Assembly (NCBI RefSeq): GCF_028293085.1
Contig: NZ_JAQGLC010000320.1
Location: 1-43,401 of the forward strand
From: Sphingomonas bacterium
Lineage (GTDB): Bacteria > Pseudomonadota > Alphaproteobacteria > Sphingomonadales > Sphingomonadaceae
Reading direction: 5' to 3'
DNA: 43,401 nt
The notes under the pieces are model-generated. The model searched no databases and had not been told where the DNA came from. It was given only the letters and a program-made list of their open reading frames with translations. Shown here one piece after another: positions 24,641-33,925 of the stretch; the first letter of the stretch is position 1, and every line of letters begins with the position of its first letter. Both the position numbers and the translations under genes were made by a program.

Positions 24641-26788
24641 ATGCGCGCAGCCTTACGGACACTTCTCATCACGACGGCTCTGGTCACCACGGCGGGGGCG
24701 GCGACAAGCGCCTTTGCCCAGGCAGCGCCGGTGGCCGACGACAGCGGCGGCCTCGGCGATATCATCGTCACCGCGACCAAGACCGGCGCGACCAAATTGC
24801 AGGATACGCCGCTGGCGGTGACCGCTTTCAACAGCGCGACAATCGGGCAGACCGGCATCAAGGACATCCGCGACCTGGCATCGCTGACGCCGAACCTGCT
24901 GGTGACGCAGAACAGCTCCTTCTCGCAGGTCTATATCCGCGGCATCGGATCCAACAATGTGTTCGGTGGATCCGATCCGTCGTCGACGATGCATGTCGAT
25001 GGCGTCTATTTCGCCCGGCCGGCAAGCTATCTCGGCAATTTCCTCGACGTCGAGCGCATCGAAGTGCTGCGCGGCCCGCAAGGCACGCTCTATGGCCGCA
25101 ACTCGGTCGGTGGCACGATCAACGTCATCAGCCGCAAGCCGGACAACAGCTTCGCCGCCAAGGCGCAGGTCACGGTCGGCGATTACGACCTGGTCCGTGG
25201 CGAGGCCTATGTCAGCGGCCCGATCATCGAGGACAAGCTCGCCGCATCGCTGTCGGTGCTTCGCTCGAAGCATAGCGGTTACCTCAAGAACGTGGCGCCT
25301 GGCGTCGGCGACGTTGACAGCGAGGACGTGGAGGGCGCGCGCGCCCAGTTACGCTATACGCCGATCGGCCCGCTGGAGATCATCCTGCGCGGCGATTACA
25401 ATCATTCCGACGATTCGATCAGCGGCTATGTCAAGCTGCTGCAAACGACCGCTGATCCCTATGCCAACAGCGTGCTCGGCGATTTCCACAAGATCGCGCT
25501 CAACATCCGGCCGAACGCCAATCGCCGGCAATGGGGCACGGCCGGCGAGGTCAATTATGATCTGAGCAGCGCGCTTCAATTGAAGTCGCTGACCTCGTAC
25601 CGGGAAAGCCGCCTGATCCAGGTTGGCGATACCGACGGCACCGCGATCAACACGCGCCGTACCGATCAGTTCGAGGATCAGCATCAATTCTCGCAGGAGT
25701 TCAACCTGACGGGCCATGCCGATGGCCTGACCTATATTGCCGGGCTGTATTACTTCAAGGAGACCATCAACGTTGCCACGGCGGTGACGACCTTCCCGAC
25801 GACCAAGGCAGCCTATTATCCTATCATCAACACCAATGCCTGGGCCGGTTTCGGGCAGGCCACCTACGCGATTACCGATCAGATCTCGGTGACGGGCGGC
25901 CTGCGCTATACCAGGGAGCACAAGACGTTCGACCAGGATGCGGTCACCACGTCGCTGGTGACGGGGCTGCCGGCGGCAGGCTATCCCATCATCTATCACT
26001 CGAGCGGGGTCTACACGGCATGGACACCCAAGTTCGACGTCGAATTCAGGCCGACCCACGGCATCCTGCTCTATGCGTCGGCGACCAAGGGCTTCAAGTC
26101 GGGCGGCTTCAACCTGACCAGCGCCAATCCCGCGCAGGGTTTCGAGCCGGAATCGCTGTGGAGCTATGAGGGTGGCGCGAAAATCGACCTGATCGATGAC
26201 CGCCTGCGGCTCAACGGCACCGTCTTCCATTACAACTACAAGAACCTGCAGGTTCAGTCGTTCCTGACGCCCGGCGTGATCGATATCACCAACGCATCCG
26301 ACGCAACGGTGAACGGCGTCGAGATCGAGGCGGTCGCAAAGCCGGCCTCCGGTGTCCGGCTTGGCGCCAACCTCGCCTACCTTGATGCGAAATATAAGAA
26401 CTATACCAAGGCGCTCGGTCCCGGGAACGTGCCCTTCGACGCGTCGGGCAACCGACTCAACCTCTCGCCGAAATGGGCGTACACCCTCTATGCCGAGGTC
26501 GAACGGCCGATCGGCACCGGCAAGGGCTTGATCCGGGGTGAATTCAGCCATCGCACGCGCCAGTATTTCACGGCGGCGAATGCCGGGCTCGACACCCAGG
26601 CAGCCTATGGCCTGATCAACGCGACGATCGGCTATACCTTCGCGGGCGACCATATCCAGCTGCTGGTCTTCAGCCGGAACCTCGGGGATACGCAATATAT
26701 CACCAGCACCGCCACCTTCGGTGCCGGCGTGGCGGGTCGTGTCGGCGAGCCGCGGACCATCGGGGTGCGCGCAATCTTCAAATACTGA
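24641..26788 (+). CDS. TonB-dependent outer-membrane receptor
   Basis: TonB-dependent receptor, 715 aa from ATG 24641 (MRAALRTLLITTALVTTAGAA..., signal peptide ending in AFAQ); the upstream ATG at 24593 precedes a long basic lead and is unlikely. The TonB-box-like region GDIIVTATKTG is followed by the plug domain (DTPLAVTAFNSATI, SQVYIRGIGS, ERIEVLRGPQGTLYGRNSVGGTINVISRKP). The barrel ends with an aromatic residue (VRAIFKY). It belongs to the large FecA/CirA-like group that sphingomonads use for catabolic substrates as well as iron. As first gene of a 12-kb plus-strand catabolic run with paired operators in front, it most likely imports that pathway's substrate rather than a siderophore. Confidence 0.93.
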   Translation: MRAALRTLLITTALVTTAGAATSAFAQAAPVADDSGGLGDIIVTATKTGATKLQDTPLAVTAFNSATIGQTGIKDIRDLASLTPNLLVTQNSSFSQVYIRGIGSNNVFGGSDPSSTMHVDGVYFARPASYLGNFLDVERIEVLRGPQGTLYGRNSVGGTINVISRKPDNSFAAKAQVTVGDYDLVRGEAYVSGPIIEDKLAASLSVLRSKHSGYLKNVAPGVGDVDSEDVEGARAQLRYTPIGPLEIILRGDYNHSDDSISGYVKLLQTTADPYANSVLGDFHKIALNIRPNANRRQWGTAGEVNYDLSSALQLKSLTSYRESRLIQVGDTDGTAINTRRTDQFEDQHQFSQEFNLTGHADGLTYIAGLYYFKETINVATAVTTFPTTKAAYYPIINTNAWAGFGQATYAITDQISVTGGLRYTREHKTFDQDAVTTSLVTGLPAAGYPIIYHSSGVYTAWTPKFDVEFRPTHGILLYASATKGFKSGGFNLTSANPAQGFEPESLWSYEGGAKIDLIDDRLRLNGTVFHYNYKNLQVQSFLTPGVIDITNASDATVNGVEIEAVAKPASGVRLGANLAYLDAKYKNYTKALGPGNVPFDASGNRLNLSPKWAYTLYAEVERPIGTGKGLIRGEFSHRTRQYFTAANAGLDTQAAYGLINATIGYTFAGDHIQLLVFSRNLGDTQYITSTATFGAGVAGRVGEPRTIGVRAIFKY

Positions 26789-26813
26789 CGCGCAAGAGAG
26801 CATGGAGCAGACA

Positions 26814-27956
26814 ATGTCCGCCGACCCGACCTCCACGATCCAGGGCTATTGCGACCCGGCCTTCGCGTCGGTCGCGGACGCGTTCGCGGCGAATTTCCGC
26901 GAGCGAGGCGAGAGCGGGGCGGCGGTCTGCGTCTTTGAAAAGGGCGAGAAGAAGGTCGATCTGTGGGGCGGCTGGGCCGATGCCGCCCACACCCGTCCCT
27001 GGCGGGAAGACACGATCGTCTGCATGATGTCGGTCGGCAAGGGCATGGCCGCCCTGTGCATCTGGATGCTGGTCGACCGGGGGCTGATCGATCTCGACGC
27101 CCCGGTCGCACATTACTGGCCCGAGTTCGCCGGCGGCGGCAAGGGCGCGATCACCGTGCGCACCCTGATCACCGGCAAGGCCGGCTTGCTATACGCCGAT
27201 GCCGCACCGGACGGCGCCGGCTTCGACTGGGAGACGATGGTCCGCGCCTACGAGGTCCAGGTCCCCGAATGGGAGCCCGGAACGAAGCACGGCTATCACT
27301 CCGCCAGCGCCGGCTATCTGTTCGGCGAGCTGGTGCATCGGGTCGACGGACGAGCGATCGACCGCTTCCTGCAGGAGGAAGTGTCAGGCCCGCTGGGTGC
27401 GGATTATGGCTATGGCACACGTGGGGCGGACCCCGATCGCGTCGCCGACATCATCCCCAACCCGGATAGCCATACTTTCGTGCAAACGCGCGACCATAGG
27501 ACGAAGCTTGGACGCGCCTGGCGCATGCGACCTTATTCGCCCGATCACTACAACGACGCGCGGCTTCGCAATGAACTGATGCCGTCGACCAATGGCCATG
27601 GCAATGCGCGAGCGGTGGCGCGGATTTACGCCGCGCTTGCTTGCGGCGGAACGCTCGACGGCGTTACCCTGCTGTCCGCAGCGACAATCGACCAGTTGCG
27701 CGCGGAAAGCTGGCACGGGCATTGCGAGATGACCGACCGGATTTTCCGCTATGCGCAGGGCTTCTTCCTCAACGAGCCGGCGACGTCGCCGATGGGGACG
27801 AATGACGGCAGCTTCGGCCATCCCGGCGCCGGCGGCGCGCTTGGGTTCGCCGATCCGGAGGCGAAGATCGCGTTCTCCTACAGCCCGACCTTGATGTGCG
27901 CCGGCGGGGGTATCGGCGATCGCTGTGCCGCCTTGGTTTCGGCGCTCTACCCGTGA
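26814..27956 (+). CDS. Serine hydrolase of the class C beta-lactamase/EstB esterase family
   Basis: Beta-lactamase-related serine hydrolase, 380 aa. The start ATG 26814 (MSADPTSTIQGYCDPAF) has GGAG 6 nt upstream; ATG 26802 is possible but lacks a spaced ribosome site. The catalytic SxxK is in MMSVGKGMAAL (about residue 70), and the Tyr motif is HGYHSASAGYLFGELVHR (YxS, about residue 165). Late motifs include FGHPGAGGALGFADPE, where HPGAGG replaces the KTG of true beta-lactamases, as is usual in EstB-type esterases. No signal peptide is seen, so it is probably cytoplasmic. It sits 25 bp after the receptor gene and overlaps the thioesterase gene (GTGA), pointing to ester, lactone or amide hydrolysis of the imported compound rather than drug resistance. 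Confidence 0.88.
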   Translation: MSADPTSTIQGYCDPAFASVADAFAANFRERGESGAAVCVFEKGEKKVDLWGGWADAAHTRPWREDTIVCMMSVGKGMAALCIWMLVDRGLIDLDAPVAHYWPEFAGGGKGAITVRTLITGKAGLLYADAAPDGAGFDWETMVRAYEVQVPEWEPGTKHGYHSASAGYLFGELVHRVDGRAIDRFLQEEVSGPLGADYGYGTRGADPDRVADIIPNPDSHTFVQTRDHRTKLGRAWRMRPYSPDHYNDARLRNELMPSTNGHGNARAVARIYAALACGGTLDGVTLLSAATIDQLRAESWHGHCEMTDRIFRYAQGFFLNEPATSPMGTNDGSFGHPGAGGALGFADPEAKIAFSYSPTLMCAGGGIGDRCAALVSALYP

Positions 27957-28420
27957 TCGCTACCGCGGCCTCGCCAGGCGCCCAGCAGGATGACGAGGGC
28001 TATTTGCTGACCGGGCTGGGCGTGATCCACCCCTGGCTGTGTGACGCGATGGGGCATCTGACGACACGCTTCTACACCGCCTTTTTCGACGACGCGTCGT
28101 GGCACCTCTTCGCCGAGCTCGGCTATGTCGAAGCCACTGCGCGTGCCGAAGGCTGGGGCTGGGCCGATGTCGTCACCACGACCGAATATAAGGGCGAGAT
28201 CGGCGCCGGCGGCCTGATCCGCGTGAAGAGCCGGATCATCGCGATCGGCAACAGCTCCCTCGCGGCGGAACATCTGCTGTGCGAGCGATCGTCCGGCGCG
28301 GTCTGCGCCCGGATGGAGGCGAAAACGGTGTGCTTCGACCTGGTCGCGCGCCGTTCGCGTCCGCTTCCCGATTCGATTCGCGCGGCCGCCACCGGCATGC
28401 TGCCCGCGGCCGCCGCCTGA
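27953..28420 (+). CDS. Hotdog-fold acyl-CoA thioesterase
   Basis: A 155-residue 4HBT/hotdog thioesterase. GTG 27953 overlaps the preceding stop as GTGA; the longer ORF start at 27896 lies inside the hydrolase gene. The motif VIHPWLCDAMGHLTTRFYTAFFDDASWHLF matches the catalytic helix region of acyl-CoA thioesterases (CDxMGHxN/T...FDDA), and VVTTTEYKGEIGAGGLIRVKSRI forms the core strands. In other bacteria a BKACE is often encoded with such a thioesterase that hydrolyses the acyl-CoA it releases, for example in carnitine degradation (betainyl-CoA) and, as I recall, vanilloyl-acetate conversion in a lignin-degrading sphingomonad. A similar partnership with the BKACE encoded 2.5 kb downstream is likely here. 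The substrate is unknown. Confidence 0.83.
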   Translation: MIATAASPGAQQDDEGYLLTGLGVIHPWLCDAMGHLTTRFYTAFFDDASWHLFAELGYVEATARAEGWGWADVVTTTEYKGEIGAGGLIRVKSRIIAIGNSSLAAEHLLCERSSGAVCARMEAKTVCFDLVARRSRPLPDSIRAAATGMLPAAAA

Positions 28421-28421
28421 C

Positions 28422-29273
28422 ATGCCGGAGATCGAAACCCGCCGCGACGACCTGCGCGCGCTTCACGGCGTGCATCTCTGGCACGCCGGCAACTCGAACT
28501 GCTCGCAACGTGTACGGATGGTGCTCGAGGAAAAGGGCGTGGCGTGGACGAGTCATCCCGTCGACCTGTTCAACTTCGAGCACGCCACCCCGGAATATCA
28601 GGCGATCCATCCCAAGGGGCTGGTGCCGGCGCTGATCCATGACGGGCGCACGATCATCGATTCCAACGACATCATCGCCCATGTCGATGCGGCATTTCCC
28701 GGCGCCGGGAGCCTGCGCCCGCTGCACGAGAGCGACGAGCTTGCCGTGCTGCTGGCTCTCGCCTCCGATGCGCAAATGTCGCTGCGCATCCTGTCGCACG
28801 AATTCATGTTCAGCGATTTCCGCCGCTACGGCCGCGCCCAGCTCGAGCATTTCTCGGCGAACCACCACAATAGCGAGTTCGCGCAGTTCCTCTGGAAATT
28901 CTCGGTCGACGGCTTCTCGCACGAGGAACTGATGGCCTGCCGCGCCACGCTGGCGACCGCGGTCGAGGCGCTCGACCGGCACCTCGCGACCAATGTCTGG
29001 CTGGCCGGCGATCAGGTGTCGCTGGCTGATTTCAGCTGGGTGCCGAATATCCATCGGCTCGAATTGTTCGACTTTCCGCTCGGGCGATACCCGCATCTGC
29101 TGCGGTGGCTCGACACGATGAAAGCCCGGCCGAGCTACGCGGCAGCACTCGGCGCCTATGAGAAGGAGTTGCCGCGGGTCTCCGACGCCGAACTGGCGCG
29201 GCGCGCCACCTTTTTCGCAGCGGCCGACCTCATACGAGACGCTGCGCGCTCAAGCCTGAACGGGGAATCATGA
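28422..29273 (+). CDS. Glutathione S-transferase family protein
   Basis: GST-fold protein, 283 aa, longer than typical GSTs (200-230), with extra residues in the C-terminal domain. The N-terminal thioredoxin-like domain has SNCSQRVRMVLEEKGV, where Ser or Cys may contact glutathione, the cis-Pro motif PKGLVPALIHDG, and DSNDIIAHVDAAFPG. The C-terminal helical domain includes WLAGDQVSLADFSWVPNIHRL, the usual N-capping box region. It begins 1 bp after the thioesterase stop and overlaps the following SDR as ATGA. In sphingomonads, GSTs next to SDRs occur in aryl-ether and halo-aromatic degradation, where the SDR makes a ketone and the GST cleaves an ether or removes a halogen. A similar role is a hypothesis; an isomerase role is also possible. 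Confidence 0.87.
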   Translation: MPEIETRRDDLRALHGVHLWHAGNSNCSQRVRMVLEEKGVAWTSHPVDLFNFEHATPEYQAIHPKGLVPALIHDGRTIIDSNDIIAHVDAAFPGAGSLRPLHESDELAVLLALASDAQMSLRILSHEFMFSDFRRYGRAQLEHFSANHHNSEFAQFLWKFSVDGFSHEELMACRATLATAVEALDRHLATNVWLAGDQVSLADFSWVPNIHRLELFDFPLGRYPHLLRWLDTMKARPSYAAALGAYEKELPRVSDAELARRATFFAAADLIRDAARSSLNGES

Positions 29274-30031
29274 AGAACAAAGTCGCGCTCATCACCGGGG
29301 GCAGCTCGGGCATCGGCCAGGCGATCGCGCTGCGCTATGCAGCTGCCGGGGCCAGGGTCGCGGTCGTCGCGAGCTCGGATGTTTCGAAGGCGCAGGCAAC
29401 GGTCGACACGATCCGTGCCGCCGGCGGCACCGCCGAAGCTTTCGCCGCCGATGTGCGCGAGGCGGACGCAGTGCAGGATCTGGTCGCGCGCGTCGCGGCG
29501 TCGCTTGGGCCGGTCGAGATCCTCGTCACCGCGGCCGGCATCTTCCTGCCGACGCCGATCGGCGAGGCCGATCTCGACGTCTTCGAACAGATGTTCGATA
29601 CCAATGTGAAGGCCGTGTTCCAGTGCGTGAATGCGGTGGTGCCGGGGATGAAGGCGGCCGGCGGCGGCCGGATCGTCTGCTTGTCCTCGGTGGCGGCGAC
29701 GCTCGGGGTTGGCGGCTTCAGCGCCTATTGCGCGAGCAAGGCTGCCGTCTCGATGATGGTCCGCACGCTCGCGATCGAGCTGGCGCCGCACAATATCAAC
29801 ATCAACGCGATCGCGCCGGGCAATACCGAGACTCCGATGAACGAGGGGATGCGGACCGATCCGGCGCAGGCGGCGTTGCTCGAAGGGCTCAAGGCGGCGA
29901 CGCCGAGCAAGCGCATCTTCTCGTCGCCGGAGGACATCGCCGAGCTCGCCTTCTTCCTGATGTCGCCGGCGGCGCGCGCAATGCACGGCTCGACCGTGCT
30001 GATGGATGAGGGGCTGTCGGCCGGCATGTAG
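29270..30031 (+). CDS. Short-chain dehydrogenase/reductase (classical SDR), copy 1
   Basis: Classical SDR, 253 aa. The cofactor motif TGGSSGIG is at residue 9, with ADV and VTAAGIF in place of the usual NNAG. The catalytic serine is in CLSSVAATLGVGGFSAYCASK, which also carries YxxxK, and NINAIAPGNTETPM closes the substrate loop. It overlaps the GST stop as ATGA. It probably oxidises or reduces a secondary alcohol/ketone in the pathway. The residue after the second strand (VVASS rather than an acidic residue) hints at NADP preference, weakly. A 91-bp gap follows before the next SDR. Confidence 0.9.
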   Translation: MKNKVALITGGSSGIGQAIALRYAAAGARVAVVASSDVSKAQATVDTIRAAGGTAEAFAADVREADAVQDLVARVAASLGPVEILVTAAGIFLPTPIGEADLDVFEQMFDTNVKAVFQCVNAVVPGMKAAGGGRIVCLSSVAATLGVGGFSAYCASKAAVSMMVRTLAIELAPHNININAIAPGNTETPMNEGMRTDPAQAALLEGLKAATPSKRIFSSPEDIAELAFFLMSPAARAMHGSTVLMDEGLSAGM

Positions 30032-30122
30032 AGTCCGGATTGGCTGAATGGAATGGATGGGATCCGGCAACCGGGTGCGCTGCGCCCGGCGTCGGGCCGC
30101 GTCCGCAGAAAAGGAAAGAGTC

Positions 30123-30896
30123 ATGGATCTGGTCAAGGGCGCGTCGGTCGTCATTTCCGCGGGTGGCGGCGGCGCAGGCCGGGTGATCGCCGAGACCTTC
30201 GCGAACGCCGGCGCGCGCGTCTCGGTCTGCGATGTCGATGGCGGCGCGCTCGACGCGCTCTCGGCTGCCAATCCGGCGATCGCGGTGACGCGGATGGACG
30301 CCTCCGACGAAGCCCAGGTCGACGCTTTCTTCACCGCGGCCGAAGCGCGTGGCGGAGGCGTCGATGTGGTCGTCAACAATGTCGGCATCGCCGGGCCGAC
30401 CGCGGCGATCGAGGCGATAAGCCTTGCCGACTGGGAAGCGTCGCTCAGGGTCAACCTGACCAGCCACTTCCTGTTCGCCAGGCGCGCCATCCCCGGCATG
30501 AAGGCGCGCGGCAAGGGGCTGATCGTCAACATCTCCTCGGGCAGCGCGAAGACCGGGCTGCCGCTGCGGCTGCCCTATGTCGTCTCCAAGGGCGCGGTGC
30601 TCTCGATGACGATGAACATGGCGCGCGAGCTCGGGCCGAGCGGCATCCGCGTCAATGCCATCCTCCCCGGGGCGATCCGCGGCGAGCGAATCCAGCGCGT
30701 CGTCGACGCCAAGGCGGAAGCGCTCGGCGTGTCTCCTGCCGAGTATGAGCGGACGATGCTCCGCTACATCTCGCTCAGGACGATGGTCGAGCCCGAGGAC
30801 ATTGCGGCGATGGCCCTGTTCCTGGCGTCCGGCGCCGGTGCGCGGATCAGCGGTCAGATGATCGGCGTCGACGGCAATGCCGAATATGAAGAATAG
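30123..30896 (+). CDS. Short-chain dehydrogenase/reductase with atypical cofactor loop, copy 2
   Basis: SDR of 257 aa from ATG 30123, which follows AAAGGAAAGAG; the ORF-track start at 30048 is in the spacer. The nucleotide loop reads ISAGGGGAGRVIA instead of the usual TGxxxGxG, and an acidic residue follows the second strand (VCDVDGG), which favours NAD. NNVGIAGPTAAIE, the serine strand IVNISSGSAKTGLPLRLPY and YVVSK supply the catalytic residues. It is clearly divergent from SDR copy 1 rather than a recent duplicate. It sits 12 bp upstream of BKACE copy 2, so it may produce the beta-keto acid that BKACE cleaves by oxidising a beta-hydroxy acid. Confidence 0.88.
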   Translation: MDLVKGASVVISAGGGGAGRVIAETFANAGARVSVCDVDGGALDALSAANPAIAVTRMDASDEAQVDAFFTAAEARGGGVDVVVNNVGIAGPTAAIEAISLADWEASLRVNLTSHFLFARRAIPGMKARGKGLIVNISSGSAKTGLPLRLPYVVSKGAVLSMTMNMARELGPSGIRVNAILPGAIRGERIQRVVDAKAEALGVSPAEYERTMLRYISLRTMVEPEDIAAMALFLASGAGARISGQMIGVDGNAEYEE

Positions 30897-30908
30897 GAGC
30901 ACACCTTC

Positions 30909-31835
30909 ATGAACAAGGTCATCATCACCTGCGCGGTCACGGGCGGCATCCACACCCCGACCATGTCGCCCTATCTGCCGATCACCCCCAGCGAGATCGC
31001 CGCATCCGCGATCGAAGCGGCCGAGGCGGGCGCGGCGATCCTCCATCTCCATGCGCGCGACCCGGAGACGGGAAAGCCGCGGCAGGACCCCGACCTGTTC
31101 ATGGAATTCCTGCCGCGCATCAAACAGTCGACCGACGCGGTGATCAACATCACCACCGGCGGCGGCCTCGGCATGCCGCTCGAGGAGCGGATCGCCCCGG
31201 CGATGCGTGCCAGGCCCGAAGTAGCCAGCCTCAACATGGGCTCGATGAACTTCTGCGCCTTCGAGCTCGCCAACAAGTACAGCGAGTGGAAGTTCGAGTG
31301 GGAAAAGCCTTATCTCGAGAGCACCCGGGCCTCGATCTACCCCAACACCTTCGAGATGATCGAGCGGGTGATGGTCGAGGTCGGACAGGGGCTCGACACC
31401 CGGTTCGAGTTCGAATGCTATGATCTCAGCCATCTGGAGACGCTCAAATATTTCGCCGACAAGGGGCTCGTGAAGCCGCCCTTCCTGATCCAGGGCATTT
31501 TCGGCGTGATAGGCGGGATGGGCGCGACGGTCGAGAATCTCGTCCACTTCAAGGCGACCGCCGACCGCATGTTCGGCGACAGCTATCGCTTCTCCTGCTT
31601 TGCGGTCGGACGCCAGCAAATGGCCTTCCTGACCATCGCCGCGATCATGGGCGGTGCGGTACGGGTCGGGCTCGAGGACAGCCTGTTCATCGGCCGCGGC
31701 AAGCTCGCGGTCTCCAATGCCGAGCAGGTCGCAAAGATCCGCCGCATCGTCGAGGAGTTGGGGCTCGAGGTCGCGAGCCCCGCCGAGGCGCGCACGATGC
31801 TCGGCCTCAAGGGCGGCGACAAGGTCGCCTTCTAG
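30909..31835 (+). CDS. Beta-keto acid cleavage enzyme (BKACE/DUF849), copy 2
   Basis: Second BKACE enzyme, 308 aa, with AGGAG before ATG 30909. Family motifs: AILHLHARDPETGK (zinc-binding His residues), INITTGGG, SLNMGSMNF, FECYDLSHL and VRVGLEDSLF. By eye it shares well over half its residues with copy 1 at 18.4-19.4 kb. The region after SLNMGSMNF differs (CAFELANKYSEWKFEWEKP against GFWPLADKFDWKHEWEREL), consistent with a different acyl group in the pocket. It lies between an SDR and the HyuA-like gene in the 12-kb operon. Predicted reaction: pathway beta-keto acid plus acetyl-CoA to acetoacetate plus acyl-CoA, with the upstream thioesterase acting on the product. Confidence 0.92.
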   Translation: MNKVIITCAVTGGIHTPTMSPYLPITPSEIAASAIEAAEAGAAILHLHARDPETGKPRQDPDLFMEFLPRIKQSTDAVINITTGGGLGMPLEERIAPAMRARPEVASLNMGSMNFCAFELANKYSEWKFEWEKPYLESTRASIYPNTFEMIERVMVEVGQGLDTRFEFECYDLSHLETLKYFADKGLVKPPFLIQGIFGVIGGMGATVENLVHFKATADRMFGDSYRFSCFAVGRQQMAFLTIAAIMGGAVRVGLEDSLFIGRGKLAVSNAEQVAKIRRIVEELGLEVASPAEARTMLGLKGGDKVAF

Positions 31836-31855
31836 TTTTCCTGAAAGGAAAAGCA

Positions 31856-33925
31856 GTGCGTTTCGCAGTCGATACAGGCGGCACCTTTACCGATCTGATC
31901 GTCGAGGACGACGACGGGCTTTGTCACATGTTCAAAGCCTCGACTGTCCCGGCCGATCCGGTCCAGGGCGTGCTCGACGCGCTCCAGGTCGGCGCCGACG
32001 GGCTGGGGATCGCGCGGCGCGATCTGCTCGGCCGCGGGTCGCTGTTCATCCACGGCACCACCCATGCGATCAACGCGATCATCACTGGCCGCACCGCGAA
32101 GACCGCGCTGCTGACGACCGAGGGCCATCCCGACACCCTGGTGCTGCGCGAAGGGGGCAGGGCGGAGCCGTTCAACTTCACCGTGCCGTTCCCCGAGCCC
32201 TATATCCCGCGCTCGCTCACCTTCGAGGTCGCCGGCCGCATCCTCTCGGACGGGTCGGAGATGATCCCGCTCGATGAGACCGCGACGATCGCGACGATCG
32301 AGCGGCTCAAGGCAGCGGGCGTCGAGGCGGTGGCGGTGTGCTTCCTGTGGTCGGTGGTCAACGCCGATCATGAAGAGCGGGTCGGGCAATTGCTCGACGA
32401 ATATCTGCCGGGTATTCCCTACACCCTCTCGCACCGCCTCAATCCGACTTTGCGCGAATTCCGTCGCGCCTCTTCGGCCGCGGTCGATGCGTCGCTCAAG
32501 CCGCTGATGGGCCATTATATGCGCTCACTGCAGGCGCGGCTGAGCGACGAGGGCTTTGCCGGGCGGGTGCTGGTCATTACCTCCAATGCAGGCGTGATCG
32601 ATGCGGCCGATGCGGCGCAGGCGCCGATCCATATCGTCAATTCAGGGCCGTCGATGGCACCGGTGGCCGGGCGCTGGTTCGCCGAGATCGACGAAGGCAC
32701 GAGCAACGCGATCGTCGCCGATACCGGCGGCACCACCTATGATGTCAGCCTGGTCCGCCGCGGCGTGATCCCGACGACGCGCGAGACCTGGATCGGCGAG
32801 CCGTATCGCGGGGTGATGCTCGGCTTTCCCTGGGTTGATGTGAAGAGCGTCGGCGCCGGCGGCGGCTCGATCGCCTGGGTGGATTCGGGCGGGCTGCTCC
32901 ATGTGGGCCCGCAGAGCGCGGGCGCGGTGCCGGGCCCGGTCGCTTATGGCCGCGGCGGCACGCTGCCGACGGTGACCGACGCGTCGATCGCGCTCGGCCA
33001 TCTCGATCCCGATTTCTTCCTCGGCGGCGCGATGAAGCTCGACCGGGCAGGGGCGATCGAGGCGATCCGCCTCCACGTCGCCGAGCCGCTCGGCATGGAT
33101 GTCGCGGCGGCCGCCGATGCGATCCTGGCGATCGCCACCGAGAATATGGTGCAGGCGATCGTCGACATCACCGTCAACCAGGGCGCCGACCCGCGCGAGG
33201 CGGTGCTGGTCGGGGGCGGCGGCGCGGCCGGGCTCAATTCGGTGCGCATCGCCCAGCGGCTGGGCTGCCCGACCCTGATCGTGCCGAGCGTCAGCGCGGC
33301 GCTGTCCGCCGCCGGCGCATTGATGTCGGACCTCAAGGCCGAGTTCCACAAGGCGCGTTTCGCGACCAGCGCGAAGTTCGATTTCGTCGCGGTCAATAGC
33401 GCGCTCGCCGACCTGAAGGCGCAGTGTGAGGGTTTCGCGGCATCCTCGGGTTCGAGCTATCCGGCGAAGATCCGGTTCAAGGCCGAAGCGCGCTACGACA
33501 CCCAGGTCTGGGAGATCGAAACGCCGGTTCGGGGCGACCGCTTCGAGAGCGACGAGGATCTGGCCGCGTTCGTCGCGGATTTCCACCAGACGCACGAGGA
33601 CCTGTTCAGCTTTGCCGACACCGCCTCGGCGATCGAGGTGGTCGGCTGGACCGCGACCGTCACCTGCGCCCTGCGCGAGGAGCCGCAGCTTATATTGTCG
33701 GCGGCGCCGCGTGCCGGCGCCGACCGGACACGCACCGCCTATTTCGCCTCGACCGGCTGGACCGAGACGCCCGTCAGGCGCTTTGATGCGATGGAGCCGG
33801 GCGAGACCATCGCCGGCCCGGCCCTGCTGGAAAACCCCTTCACCACCGTCGTCATCGAGCCGGGCGCGATCGCGACGCGGCGGGCGAGCGGCGGCCTCTC
33901 GATCGCCATTGGGAAAGCAATATGA
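31856..33925 (+). CDS. Hydantoinase/oxoprolinase A-type subunit (HyuA-like)
   Basis: HyuA-like ATP-dependent subunit, 689 aa, of the group that includes N-methylhydantoinase A, 5-oxoprolinase and acetone/acetophenone carboxylases. GTG 31856 follows AAAGGAAAAG. The N-terminal nucleotide-binding motif is VDTGGTFTDLIVED. The second ATPase-type motif is IVADTGGTTYDVSLVRRG, followed by VKSVGAGGGSIAWVDSGG and AVLVGGGGAAGLNSVRIAQRLG. It overlaps the HyuB gene as ATGA, so the two form a complex. These enzymes phosphorylate a lactam or an enolised ketone. Next to BKACE, a ketone-carboxylase role is attractive because carboxylation of a methyl ketone makes a beta-keto acid. An imide or lactam hydrolase remains equally possible; sequence alone does not decide. 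Confidence 0.88.
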   Translation: MRFAVDTGGTFTDLIVEDDDGLCHMFKASTVPADPVQGVLDALQVGADGLGIARRDLLGRGSLFIHGTTHAINAIITGRTAKTALLTTEGHPDTLVLREGGRAEPFNFTVPFPEPYIPRSLTFEVAGRILSDGSEMIPLDETATIATIERLKAAGVEAVAVCFLWSVVNADHEERVGQLLDEYLPGIPYTLSHRLNPTLREFRRASSAAVDASLKPLMGHYMRSLQARLSDEGFAGRVLVITSNAGVIDAADAAQAPIHIVNSGPSMAPVAGRWFAEIDEGTSNAIVADTGGTTYDVSLVRRGVIPTTRETWIGEPYRGVMLGFPWVDVKSVGAGGGSIAWVDSGGLLHVGPQSAGAVPGPVAYGRGGTLPTVTDASIALGHLDPDFFLGGAMKLDRAGAIEAIRLHVAEPLGMDVAAAADAILAIATENMVQAIVDITVNQGADPREAVLVGGGGAAGLNSVRIAQRLGCPTLIVPSVSAALSAAGALMSDLKAEFHKARFATSAKFDFVAVNSALADLKAQCEGFAASSGSSYPAKIRFKAEARYDTQVWEIETPVRGDRFESDEDLAAFVADFHQTHEDLFSFADTASAIEVVGWTATVTCALREEPQLILSAAPRAGADRTRTAYFASTGWTETPVRRFDAMEPGETIAGPALLENPFTTVVIEPGAIATRRASGGLSIAIGKAI

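Noticed and set aside
26814-27956. Antibiotic-resistance beta-lactamase
   Set aside because: No signal peptide, HPGAGG instead of KTG, and location in a catabolic operon indicate an EstB-type esterase.
27953-31835. Carnitine degradation operon (BKACE plus thioesterase)
   Set aside because: No carnitine dehydrogenase or betaine-type transporter; the GST, HyuAB and TonB receptor do not fit that pathway.
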